DNA from: VRUE01 sp963822295
Lineage (GTDB): Bacteria; Actinomycetota; Thermoleophilia; Solirubrobacterales; 70-9
Length of the DNA stretch: 64,000 nucleotides
Reading direction: 5' to 3'
NCBI GenBank assembly: GCA_963822295.1
Contig: CAWGHD010000002.1
Span: forward strand, 248,001-312,000
A program made the translations under genes and the position numbers. The notes under the pieces were generated by a model. The model ran no database searches. It saw only the letters and a list, made by a program, of their open reading frames with translations, and was not told the DNA's origin. Numbering within the stretch: the stretch's first letter is position 1; every line of letters begins with the position of its first letter. Positions 1 through 7,519 of this stretch are shown in pieces.

Positions 1-246
1 GCTGAGGTCGCCGAGTTCGGCTGCGATCTCTTCGATTTCGCCTTCGAGGAAGCCCAGGTCGATTTCTTCGACCGAGCCTTCTCGGCCTTCCGGCCCCCGC
101 GGCCCGGTCGGGCCCTGCTCGCCCCGCGGCCCGGTCGGCCCCGTCTCCGCAAGCAGGGTGAGGCTGGAGCCGATTGCGGCGCTCAGCGCGCAGACGCCGA
201 CGATCGTCCAGATCGCCAAACGGCGGGAGACCTCAATCGTCTGCAT
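1..246 (-). CDS. Collagen-like membrane-anchored protein, partial
   Basis: An 82-residue N-terminal fragment runs off the left edge of the window. An ATG at 244-246 opens a reading frame with a short basic head, one hydrophobic segment (about residues 10-32) and then at least seven G-X-Y triplets (about residues 36-57, rich in GPT, GPR and GPE), followed by an acidic Glu-rich stretch. This is the layout of a membrane-anchored or secreted collagen-like protein. The start overlaps the end of the upstream SHOCT protein gene by 14 bases, so the two are probably co-transcribed. Function is unknown; the rest of the protein is outside the window. Confidence 0.6.
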   Translation of the reverse strand, partial: MQTIEVSRRLAIWTIVGVCALSAAIGSSLTLLAETGPTGPRGEQGPTGPRGPEGREGSVEEIDLGFLEGEIEEIAAELGDLS

Positions 247-1645
247 TCAGAACGCGGGCCTTCTCGGCTTCGAACTCTTTCTTGGTGAGGACGCCCTTCT
301 CGTGCAGCTCGCCAATCCGCTCCAGCCGCTCGAGCCGGGTGTCCTCGCCGCCGGTCGCCTTCGCGCTCCCGCCGCCCCGGCCGCCCGCGTCGCCGTCTCC
401 GTCGTCTCCATCGCCATCGTCCTTGCCGGGCATCCGCACCTCCGGCAGGCGCAGTTTCGAGGCGCGCTCGCCGATGTTGGCGCTTTTGACGGCGCCGACC
501 ACCCGATCCTTGGTCTTGTCGATGAACTCGTCGTAGCTGGCGTCCGGGTTTTCCTCATGCGCCAGCTTGCGCAGCTCGTGGATGCCGAACGCGGCGAACC
601 CGGCGACCGCCAGGGCGGTCAGGAACGAGCGCAGGTTCTGGGTCGGCGCCGAGAGGAAGTAGATGCCGACGACGACCGCCAGGCCCGAGTAGACCCAGGC
701 CGGGTACTCGCGCAGCGCCGGTGCCAGCACCCTGCGGGTCGCCCGCGCCGAGCCCGTCGGCGAGGCGAGCCAGCCGGCGATCCCGAACAGCACGCCGAAC
801 ACGATCAGGGTCTTGGCCAGGCTCGTCATCAGCGAGGTCGCGATCTCCCAGGTCGCCTCGGCGGCCGGCCTGGCGCTCTCGTTCGTGACGAGCTGGTCGA
901 CGACTATTCCGCCCGCGACCTCACGGGCGACGATCACCGCGAACCCGGCCGAGATCAGCCCGATCCCGCAGAAGAGCACGGTGACCCAGCGTTCCGCCCG
1001 CGAGAGGTAGATGGCGAGGCCGAAGGTGAGGAAGGTGAGCAGCGAGAGGACGATCGCCAGCCCCTTCAGCGCCGCCGCGATGTTCTGCGCCGTCTGCAGC
1101 TGGTCGGAGCGAAGGATCGTGATCTCCGCCGCGTCGGGCGGCAGTTTCTCGGCGAGGGACTCGCCGACCCCGACCTGGTCGGCCAGGTTCGTCACCAGGC
1201 TGCCCAGTTGAAGCTTCACTTCGCCGTCCTCGGTCTCCACCGCCTCTTTTTCGTCTTCGAGCACCGCGACAAGCTGTTCGTGGGTGGTCCGGTTGGCGTC
1301 TTTCCAGAGCTCCTGCGCGGTCGACGTTTCCAGGACCTTTTCGACGCCCTGCGGCGCCACCGACCGCACGACCCCGGAGAGCGGCCCGGCGAACTCCTTG
1401 GTTTCTCCGGGCAGCTTGTCTTCGAATTCTTTTTCGAGGTCGACGTTCGCGTAAAGCTGGTCGACGAGGAAGTCGGACAGGGCGGAGCGGATCTCGGGGT
1501 TCTGCAGCAGCTTGTCGCTGGTCTTGACCCAGTCGTCGCTGTTCAGCGCCTGGCGTTCGACCCAGATCGCGAAGACGCTGAGAAAGGCGAGAAACGAGCC
1601 GAAGACGACCAGAGCGTTGATCGCGCGTCGTCGTCCGCGGCCCAT
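233..1645 (-). CDS. Multi-pass membrane protein with C-terminal SHOCT domain
   Basis: A 470-residue protein. An N-terminal membrane helix (about 9-29) is followed by a roughly 170-residue extracytoplasmic segment and then five further hydrophobic segments between about 190 and 350. The C-terminus (about 437-468, RLERIGELHEKGVLTKKEF) fits the SHOCT short C-terminal domain, which in other proteins is a small oligomerisation module. The region before SHOCT is a Gly/Asp-rich linker. A TAGCAT hexamer lies 6 nt before the ATG without a Shine-Dalgarno, suggesting a leaderless transcript. The collagen-like gene follows with overlap. The specific function is not recognisable. Confidence 0.75.
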   Translation of the reverse strand: MGRGRRRAINALVVFGSFLAFLSVFAIWVERQALNSDDWVKTSDKLLQNPEIRSALSDFLVDQLYANVDLEKEFEDKLPGETKEFAGPLSGVVRSVAPQGVEKVLETSTAQELWKDANRTTHEQLVAVLEDEKEAVETEDGEVKLQLGSLVTNLADQVGVGESLAEKLPPDAAEITILRSDQLQTAQNIAAALKGLAIVLSLLTFLTFGLAIYLSRAERWVTVLFCGIGLISAGFAVIVAREVAGGIVVDQLVTNESARPAAEATWEIATSLMTSLAKTLIVFGVLFGIAGWLASPTGSARATRRVLAPALREYPAWVYSGLAVVVGIYFLSAPTQNLRSFLTALAVAGFAAFGIHELRKLAHEENPDASYDEFIDKTKDRVVGAVKSANIGERASKLRLPEVRMPGKDDGDGDDGDGDAGGRGGGSAKATGGEDTRLERLERIGELHEKGVLTKKEFEAEKARVLNADD

Positions 1646-1700
1646 GGAGGGATGCTATACGTGACCTGAGCGTGCCCAGCCAACCTTCAGGAGGCGATCG

Positions 1701-2609
1701 ATGAAGCTCGAGGGAATCCACCACATCACCGCGATCACCTCCGACGCGCAGGACAACGTCGACTTCTACGCCGGGGTGCTCGGCCTGCGTCTGGTCAAGA
1801 AAACGGTCAACCAGGACCAGCCGACCGTCTACCACCTCTTCTACGCCGACGAGAAGGGCAGCGCCGGCTCCGACCTCACCTTCTTCGAGTTCCCCGGCGT
1901 GCCGGCGGGCAGGGCCGGGGCGGGGGACGTCCACCGCGTCGTCTGGCGGGTCGGATCGCGGGACTCGATCGACTTCTGGGAGAAGCGGCTCTCCGAGAAC
2001 GGGGTCGAGCCGCGCCGCGAGGGCGAGGGCCTGGTCTTCTCCGACCCCGAGGGGCTCGAGCACGAGCTCGCCGTGGTCGAGGTCGACGACGAGCCGCTGA
2101 TCGCCGACCATCCCGAGGTGCCGGGCGAGCTCGCCCTCCAGGGCTTCCACGCCGCCCGCGCCTACGCCGCCTCCCCGGACGCCAGCGCCCCTCTGCTGGA
2201 GGCGCTCGAGTTCGAGCGGGCGGGCGAGGGCTGGGAGGCGCGCGGAGGAAGCCGCGGCGGCCTCTATCTCTATGACGAGCCGCCCGAGGAGCGCGCGCGG
2301 CAGGGGGCGGGCAGTGTCCACCACATCGCCTGGGCCTCGACGATCGACGAGCACCCGCAGTGGCGCGACCGCGCGATCGCGGGCGGCGCCGAACCCACAT
2401 CGGTGATCGATCGCTTCTACTTCAAATCGATCTATTTCCGCGAGCCGAGCGGCGTCCTCTTCGAGATCGCGACCCTGGGGCCGGGCTTCACCGTTGACGA
2501 GCCGCTCGAGCAGCTCGGCGAGAAGCTCTCCCTGCCGCCCGACTTCGAGCACATGCGGGCCGAGGTCGAACCGAACCTGCGGCCTGTCGTCAACCCGAGA
2601 CAGGGGTGA
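1701..2609 (+). CDS. VOC-family ring-cleaving dioxygenase (LinE/MhqO-like)
   Basis: A 302-residue protein of two tandem vicinal-oxygen-chelate modules. The first begins at GIHHITAITSDAQDNVDFYA (about 5-24). The second carries VHHIAWAS (about 206-213). The C-terminal FEIATLGPGF supplies the usual metal-binding Glu. Family members such as LinE, PcpA and MhqA/MhqO cleave (chloro)hydroquinones between the hydroxyl and its neighbour using Fe(II). An AGGAGG Shine-Dalgarno at about 1689-1694 fixes the start. The next gene overlaps by four bases and encodes a maleylacetate-reductase-like enzyme, the natural downstream step, so a hydroquinone-type pathway is inferred. The substrate is not determined by the sequence. 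Confidence 0.85.
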   Translation: MKLEGIHHITAITSDAQDNVDFYAGVLGLRLVKKTVNQDQPTVYHLFYADEKGSAGSDLTFFEFPGVPAGRAGAGDVHRVVWRVGSRDSIDFWEKRLSENGVEPRREGEGLVFSDPEGLEHELAVVEVDDEPLIADHPEVPGELALQGFHAARAYAASPDASAPLLEALEFERAGEGWEARGGSRGGLYLYDEPPEERARQGAGSVHHIAWASTIDEHPQWRDRAIAGGAEPTSVIDRFYFKSIYFREPSGVLFEIATLGPGFTVDEPLEQLGEKLSLPPDFEHMRAEVEPNLRPVVNPRQG

Positions 2610-3625
2610 GCAGGGAGGAGGCGCTCTCCGCCTTCGTCTGGCGGGACGCCGGCCGCACGATCGTCTTTCGCGACGGCGGGCTGGACGACGCGCCGGGCCT
2701 GGCGGCCGAGCACGGCTTCGACCGCTTCGAGCTCTTCACGACGACCCGGGCTATCGCCGACGTTCCGGAGCTGGTCGATGCCGCCGCCGAGGTCCGCCTC
2801 GTCCCGTCTGGCCAGGTCCCCGAGACCTCGGCGAAGCTGCTCGACGCATCGAACGCGGCGTTCCTCGTCGCCTACGGCGGCGGGCGGGTGATCGACACCG
2901 CGAAGGCGGTCGCCTCGGTGAGCGGGGCCGAGGTGGCGGCGATCCCGACCACCCTCTCGGGCGCGGAGATGACCGGCATCCACCGGATCCCTGCCGGCGC
3001 CGAGGCCCGGGTCAACGCCCTCGTCCGCCCGAGCCTCGTGGTCGCCGACCCGGCGGCGATGACCGGCCTGCCGGAGGCGAGGCTGCGGGCGAGCGCGATG
3101 AACGCCCTGGCCCACGGCGCCGACTCCCTCTACACGCCCTTCGCCAACCCGGTCTCGCGGATGACCACGCTGCGCGGCGCCGAGCTGATCGCGACGGCCC
3201 TCGACCAGGAGCGCGAGGGGCGCGACCGCGCCGCCCTCGCCCTCGGCGCGATCCTCTGCGGCTACGCGATCGACTCCGGCATGTTCGCCATCCACCACGT
3301 CGTCTGCCAGACACTGGTCCGCGTCTGCGGCAGCCCCCACGCGGAGACCAACGCCGGGATCCTGCCGCGGGCGATGGCCTTCATGGTGCCCCGCGCCCCC
3401 GAGGCGCTCTCGCAGCTCGCCGCCGCGCTCGGCACCGAGCCCGAGCGGATCGAGGAGCGCATCCTCGAGCTCGGCGGCAACCCGCCCGGCCTCGGCTCGG
3501 CCGGCGCCGACCGCGACCGCCTGCCCGAGGCGGTCGCGGCGATCCTCCAGCGCCAGGAGCTCGGCTTCACGCCCGGCGCGCCCAGCCGCGAGGAGCTGAC
3601 GGCCCTGATCGAGAGCGCCTGGTAA
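2606..3625 (+). CDS. Maleylacetate reductase-like iron-type alcohol dehydrogenase
   Basis: A 339-residue protein of the iron-containing alcohol dehydrogenase/maleylacetate reductase family. AYGGGRVIDTAKAVA (about 92-106) is the NAD(P)-binding glycine motif. HGADSLYTPFANP and AIHHVVCQTL with SPHAETNAG carry the metal- or substrate-binding histidines. Maleylacetate reductase converts maleylacetate to 3-oxoadipate at the end of hydroquinone and chlorocatechol breakdown. The GTG start overlaps the stop of the ring-cleaving dioxygenase (GTGA), implying translational coupling. The last codons and stop lie inside a tandem 18-bp duplication (3611-3646). Confidence 0.85.
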   Translation: MSREEALSAFVWRDAGRTIVFRDGGLDDAPGLAAEHGFDRFELFTTTRAIADVPELVDAAAEVRLVPSGQVPETSAKLLDASNAAFLVAYGGGRVIDTAKAVASVSGAEVAAIPTTLSGAEMTGIHRIPAGAEARVNALVRPSLVVADPAAMTGLPEARLRASAMNALAHGADSLYTPFANPVSRMTTLRGAELIATALDQEREGRDRAALALGAILCGYAIDSGMFAIHHVVCQTLVRVCGSPHAETNAGILPRAMAFMVPRAPEALSQLAAALGTEPERIEERILELGGNPPGLGSAGADRDRLPEAVAAILQRQELGFTPGAPSREELTALIESAW

Positions 3626-3646
3626 CCGGAGAGCGCCTGGTAACCC
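3611..3646 (+). repeat. Tandem 18-bp duplication across a stop codon
   Basis: Two adjacent 18-nt units (3611-3628 and 3629-3646), GAGAGCGCCTGGTAACC followed by G or C, differ only in the last base. The first unit contains the last codons and TAA stop of the maleylacetate-reductase-like gene; the second repeats them downstream. It looks like a recent slippage or unequal-crossover duplication with no effect on the protein. Confidence 0.9.
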
Positions 3647-3673
3647 GGCGGGGGGCGTCGTGTAGCCCCATGT

Positions 3674-5338
3674 ATGTCCCCTGAGCGCCTCGCGCGCTAC
3701 CACGACTTCACGCGCCGTCACGGCATCAACTGGCCGGTCTACGTGCTCGCCCGGATCTTCATGACGCCGTTCTTCCTCGTCTACTTCCGCTACACGCGTA
3801 ACGGCCGCGAGCACGCCCGCATCAAGGGCGGCCTGATCGTCGCCTCCAACCACCGCAGCTTCCTCGACCCGTTCGCGATCGGCGGCACCCTCCCCTGGCG
3901 CCGGCCGATGAACTACGTCGCCAAGGTCGAGCTCTTCGAGCGCCGCTGGCAGGGCTGGATACTCTCCCGGCTCGGCGCCTTCCCGATCCGCCGCAACGAG
4001 TCCGACGAGGACTCGATGGAGACCGCCCGCCTGGTGGTCGAGCGCGGCGGCACGGTCTGCATCTTCCCGGAGGGGACGCGGATCCGGACCGGGTCGCTGG
4101 CGACCCCGCGCCGCGGCGTCGGCCGCCTCGCCCTGCAGACCGGGGCGCCGGTGATCCCCGCCGCCGTGCTCGGCACCGAAGACGTGAGGCGAGGTTGGCG
4201 CATCCGCCCCCGCAAGGTCAGGGTCCGCCTCGGTAAGGCGATGACGTTCCCCCGCGCCGAGGAGCCCTCGCGGGCGCTCGCCGAAAACGTGACCGGGCGG
4301 ATCTGGCCCAACGTCGAGCTCCAGTGGGAGGACCTGGGCGGGCTGCCGCCGATGCGCCGCGCCGCCGTGATCGGCGCCGGAAGCTGGGGCACCGCCGTCG
4401 CCGTCCTGCTCGCCCGCGGCGGCCTCGACGTCCAGCTCGGCACGCGGACCGGCAAGCAGGCGGCCGAGCTCGACGCCGCGCGGGAGAACCCCGAGTACCT
4501 GCCCGGGGTCACGCTGCCCGGCTCGCTGCGCGTGCGCCAGGCGGGCAAGATCGAGCTCGCCGGCCTCGACCTCGTCTGCCTCGCGATCCCCTCCAGCTCC
4601 CTGCCGCAGGCGGTCGGCTCGATCTCCGACCGGGTCGGCGACCGCACCGCCGTCCTGCTCCTCACCAAGGGCCTGATCGCGCCGCTCGGCCAGCTTCCCG
4701 CCGAGTACGTCGGCGAGCGGGTCCGCGCCCGCGCGATCGCCTGCCTGGGAGGCCCCGCCCACGCCCGCGAGGCGGTCTCCGGCTCGGCCGCGCTCGTCCT
4801 CGGCTCCGCCGACCCCGACCTGCGCAGCCAGCTCGGCGAGGTCTTCGACCGCGCCGGCCTCGTCTGCGAGCGCTCCGGCGACGTGACCGGGGTGGAGATG
4901 GCCGGCGCCGCCAAGAACGCCGCCGCCCTGGCCGCGGCCGCCGCCCAGCCGCACGGCATGAACGCGGCCGGGATCGCCGCCGCCGAGGTCTGGCGCGAGT
5001 GCACCGGCTACGCGATCGAACGGGGCGCCGACCTCGAGACCTTCTCCGGGCTCGCCGGCGTCGGCGACCTGACCGCGACGCTGATGGCGCCGACCGGGCG
5101 CAACCGCCGCGCCGGCGAGCTGCTCGGCACCGGCACACCCGCCGAGGAGATCCCGAAGATCATCGGCCAGGCCTCCGAGGGGCTCGACGCGGTGCCCCTT
5201 CTGGCCGAGGCGATCGCCGCCGCCGGCTGTCCGGCCGAGGCGCTCGGCGGCCTCGCCGACCTGATCCGCGGTGAGATCGACCCCGAGGCCTGGATCGCCG
5301 GACTGCGCCAGGTCGAGCGATCCCGGAGGGCGGCATGA
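3674..5338 (+). CDS. Fused 1-acylglycerol-3-phosphate acyltransferase / glycerol-3-phosphate dehydrogenase (PlsC-GpsA)
   Basis: A 554-residue single reading frame joins two phospholipid enzymes. Residues 1 to about 222 are PlsC-like: the HX4D motif NHRSFLDP has His60 and Asp65, and EGTR is at 134-137. From Met227 on, a complete GpsA follows: nucleotide-binding GAGSWGTA (about 234-241), the catalytic-lysine region GAAKNAAAL, and the C-terminal domain with GLAGVGDLTATLMAP. GpsA makes sn-glycerol 3-phosphate from dihydroxyacetone phosphate; PlsC acylates lysophosphatidic acid. Fusion would link backbone supply to acylation. An internal ATG at 4352 could also give free GpsA. No frameshift is needed to join them. 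Confidence 0.9.
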   Translation: MSPERLARYHDFTRRHGINWPVYVLARIFMTPFFLVYFRYTRNGREHARIKGGLIVASNHRSFLDPFAIGGTLPWRRPMNYVAKVELFERRWQGWILSRLGAFPIRRNESDEDSMETARLVVERGGTVCIFPEGTRIRTGSLATPRRGVGRLALQTGAPVIPAAVLGTEDVRRGWRIRPRKVRVRLGKAMTFPRAEEPSRALAENVTGRIWPNVELQWEDLGGLPPMRRAAVIGAGSWGTAVAVLLARGGLDVQLGTRTGKQAAELDAARENPEYLPGVTLPGSLRVRQAGKIELAGLDLVCLAIPSSSLPQAVGSISDRVGDRTAVLLLTKGLIAPLGQLPAEYVGERVRARAIACLGGPAHAREAVSGSAALVLGSADPDLRSQLGEVFDRAGLVCERSGDVTGVEMAGAAKNAAALAAAAAQPHGMNAAGIAAAEVWRECTGYAIERGADLETFSGLAGVGDLTATLMAPTGRNRRAGELLGTGTPAEEIPKIIGQASEGLDAVPLLAEAIAAAGCPAEALGGLADLIRGEIDPEAWIAGLRQVERSRRAA

Positions 5339-5359
5339 GTGCCCCAATAGGCTTGGAGC

Positions 5360-5929
5360 GTGAGCGACGAGCCCAAGAGCTTCGAGCCGAAGAGCCTCGA
5401 CCCGGCCGCCAAGGCGGAGCTCGACCGCGCCTTCGAGGAGCTCTACAAAACGCACCTCAAGGACGTCTATTCCTACGCCTACTACAAGGTCGGCAACCAG
5501 CACGACGCGGAGGACCTGACCGAGCAGGCCTTTCTCCAGGCCTACCGCCACTTCGACCGGGCGCGCCGCGAGTCCGACGGCCGCCCGCTGCGGCCGTGGC
5601 TGATCCGGATCGCGCACAACCTCGCCTCGAACTACTACCGGGATCGCTCGCGCCGCCCGCAGACGCCGCTCGAGAACGCCGACCCGATCCCGGCCCGCCA
5701 CGGGACCGAGGCGATCGCCGAGGGCCGCGAGGAGCTGCGCCAGGTGATGGAGAACCTCCAGCACCTCCCGGACGACCGTCGCGAGGCGCTGATCATGCGC
5801 TTCGCCCTCGGCATGGACAACCGCGAGATCGCCCGCGCCCTGGGGCGCACGGACGGCGCCACCAAGGTCCTGATCCACAGGGCGATCAAACAGCTTCAGG
5901 AGCAGATGGGGGTGGACGGCGATGAGTGA
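5360..5929 (+). CDS. RNA polymerase ECF-type sigma-70 factor
   Basis: A 189-residue sigma factor. Region 2 lies at about 27-95 (AEDLTEQAFLQAYRHF, then RPWLIRIAHNLASNYYRD). A short linker leads to region 4 at about 130-180 (LPDDRREALIMRFALGMDNR and a helix-turn-helix ending in KVLIHRAIKQLQE). It would direct RNA polymerase to a set of promoters not identifiable here. The GTG start follows a TAGGCT hexamer by 6 nt, a leaderless-type arrangement. The following gene overlaps by 8 bases and encodes a one-helix membrane protein that may be its partner. Confidence 0.9.
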   Translation: MSDEPKSFEPKSLDPAAKAELDRAFEELYKTHLKDVYSYAYYKVGNQHDAEDLTEQAFLQAYRHFDRARRESDGRPLRPWLIRIAHNLASNYYRDRSRRPQTPLENADPIPARHGTEAIAEGREELRQVMENLQHLPDDRREALIMRFALGMDNREIARALGRTDGATKVLIHRAIKQLQEQMGVDGDE

Positions 5930-6236
5930 CTTCGAGCGCATGCTGGCCGACGCGCTGCGGCCGATCGAGCCCCCCGAGCGCCTCTCCGGCCGGGTCGAGG
6001 ACACCCTTGGCGGCATCGCCCAGGCCGCCGCTGAGGAGCTCTCCGACTGGGCCGAGGCGCTCTCCGAGAGCGAGCTTCGCGCCCTGCGCGACCCGCGCAA
6101 CTGGGTGCGCCCGGTCGTCGCGGTGGGGGTCGGCGGCGTCGCCACCGGCGCCCTCGTCGTGCTCGAGATGCGCCGCCGAGGGCGCAGTCAGGCCAAGGGC
6201 GGCCTGCGCTCGCTGGCGACCCGCGTCAGGCCTTAG
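5922..6236 (+). CDS. Small single-pass membrane protein, possible sigma-factor partner
   Basis: A 104-residue protein with a cytoplasmic-looking N-terminal part (about 1-65, acidic and Ala/Leu-rich), one membrane segment (about 68-88, RPVVAVGVGGVATGALVVLE) and a short basic tail. The start overlaps the sigma-factor gene by 8 bases, so the two are translationally linked. That position and layout fit an anti-sigma or sigma-associated protein, but the zinc-binding HxxxCxxC signature of ZAS anti-sigma factors is absent. The role is an inference from context. It ends tail-to-tail with an 11-base overlap with the DUF4383 gene. Confidence 0.65.
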   Translation: MSDFERMLADALRPIEPPERLSGRVEDTLGGIAQAAAEELSDWAEALSESELRALRDPRNWVRPVVAVGVGGVATGALVVLEMRRRGRSQAKGGLRSLATRVRP

Positions 6237-6663
6237 CCGGCGCGTTCAAAGGCTTCTCCGAGGCCGGGCGCTTCGCCTCGTCCTTCGGCGTGCCGAGCGC
6301 GGCGCCGACGCCGAGCAGCCCCAGCGTCAGGTGCAGGAGGTTGTTGCCCCCGTCGACGGGGAGGAGGTCGAGCATCGACTCGCCCTCACCGAGCGTGAAG
6401 CCCCACCCCGCGAGCCCGAGGTAGGCGATCCCCAGCCAGAAGGCGTAGCGGCGCGGGGCGAAGCCGGCGACCAGCAGGCCGATCGCCCCCGTCAGGATGT
6501 GGAGGAGGTTGAGCCAGCCGTTGACCGCGAAGGTCCCGAGCATCTCGTCGACGGCGCCCGGGGTGCCGAACGAGGAGCTGTAGAAGAAGCCGGCGATGCC
6601 GGCGACGACGAGGATGCCGCCGACCGACGTCGCGTACAGCCGTGCGGGGCTTGCCTCGGCCAT
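6226..6663 (-). CDS. DUF4383-type four-helix membrane protein
   Basis: A 145-residue protein with four hydrophobic segments (about 8-28, 44-68, 75-95, 110-130). VNGWLNLLHILTGAIGLLVA and NNLLHLTLGLLGV match the duplicated NxxHL pattern of DUF4383 proteins, whose function is unknown. The C-terminal tail is short and charged. A TACAAT hexamer on the minus strand (6673-6678) lies 9 nt before the ATG and overlaps the -10-like element of the divergent rhomboid gene. Confidence 0.8.
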   Translation of the reverse strand: MAEASPARLYATSVGGILVVAGIAGFFYSSSFGTPGAVDEMLGTFAVNGWLNLLHILTGAIGLLVAGFAPRRYAFWLGIAYLGLAGWGFTLGEGESMLDLLPVDGGNNLLHLTLGLLGVGAALGTPKDEAKRPASEKPLNAPAKA

Positions 6664-6692
6664 GGGGGCGCGATTGTAGGCTCCGACGTCCC
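6664..6692. promoter_or_regulatory. Divergent leaderless promoter with overlapping -10 elements
   Basis: Only 29 bases separate two divergent start codons. On the minus strand TACAAT (6673-6678) sits 9 nt before the DUF4383 ATG. On the plus strand TAGGCT (6677-6682) sits 10 nt before the rhomboid GTG. The two hexamers share the self-complementary TA at 6677-6678. No Shine-Dalgarno fits in either direction. This is a compact candidate for a bidirectional promoter giving two leaderless mRNAs. Confidence 0.5.
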
Positions 6693-7511
6693 GTGGAGAC
6701 CTGCTACCGCCATCCGGACCGCGAGACGGGCGTCTCCTGCTCCGCCTGCGGGCGGCCGATCTGCCCGTCGTGCATGACGCCGACGCCGGTCGGCATGCGC
6801 TGCCCGGAGTGCTCGTCCCAGCGCACCAAGGTCAACCCGGGTGCGGGGCCTGTGGGCGGCACGGGCGCCCCGGCGACGTTCGTCCTGATCGCGCTCAACG
6901 CCCTCGCCTTCCTGGCCGAGATCGCCACCGGCAGCGGCGGCCTCTCCGGCTCCACCGGCTCGGTCGTCTCGAACTTCGGCCTGCAGGGCTTCGCGGTCGC
7001 CGACGGCGAGTGGTACCGCCTCGTCACCGGCGGCTTCCTGCACGCCGGGCTGCTCCACATCGGCTTCAACATGTTCGCCCTCTACTTCCTCGGCCGCCTG
7101 CTGGAGCCCGGGATCGGCACCCCGCGCTTCGTCGCCCTCTACTTCGCCTCGCTGCTCGCCGGCGCCTTCGGCGCGATCGCGATGACCGAGCCGGCCGCCG
7201 TGACCGTCGGCGCCTCGGGCGCGATCTTCGGCATCTTCGGCGCCACCTTCCTGATCGCCGGCGCCCGCGGCATGCGCGACGTCGCCTCGCAGCTCGGGGT
7301 GCTGCTCGCGATCAACTTCGTGATCACCCTGAGCGTGCCGCGGATCAGCGTCGGCGGGCATCTCGGCGGGCTGATCGGCGGTCTCGTCTGCGGCCTGATC
7401 ATCGTCGCGGGCGACCGCGGGATGCTCGGCCCGCGGCGCGTTCAGATCGAGATCGCCGGGATGGTCCTGGTGGCCGCGGCCTCGGTCATCGGCGCCATCG
7501 TCAGCGCCTGA
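6693..7511 (+). CDS. Rhomboid-family intramembrane serine protease with N-terminal zinc finger
   Basis: A 272-residue protein from the GTG at 6693 (a start further upstream would overlap the divergent gene). The N-terminus holds a B-box-like zinc-binding cluster (ETCYRHPDRETGVSC, then CGRPICPSC and MRCPEC). Then follow about six membrane helices. Rhomboid hallmarks are GFLHAGLLHIGFNM (HxxxHxxxN), the catalytic serine in VGASGAIFG and the catalytic histidine in VGGHLGG. Such enzymes cut membrane proteins within the bilayer. A zinc-finger-rhomboid fusion is common in actinobacteria. The substrate is unknown. Confidence 0.88.
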   Translation: METCYRHPDRETGVSCSACGRPICPSCMTPTPVGMRCPECSSQRTKVNPGAGPVGGTGAPATFVLIALNALAFLAEIATGSGGLSGSTGSVVSNFGLQGFAVADGEWYRLVTGGFLHAGLLHIGFNMFALYFLGRLLEPGIGTPRFVALYFASLLAGAFGAIAMTEPAAVTVGASGAIFGIFGATFLIAGARGMRDVASQLGVLLAINFVITLSVPRISVGGHLGGLIGGLVCGLIIVAGDRGMLGPRRVQIEIAGMVLVAAASVIGAIVSA

Positions 7512-7519
7512 CGGGGCGG

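Noticed and set aside
2432..6145. Minus-strand frame of about 1240 codons opposite the dioxygenase, reductase, PlsC-GpsA and sigma genes
   Set aside because: Four plus-strand genes with clear motifs occupy the region; the minus frame is compositionally a shadow.
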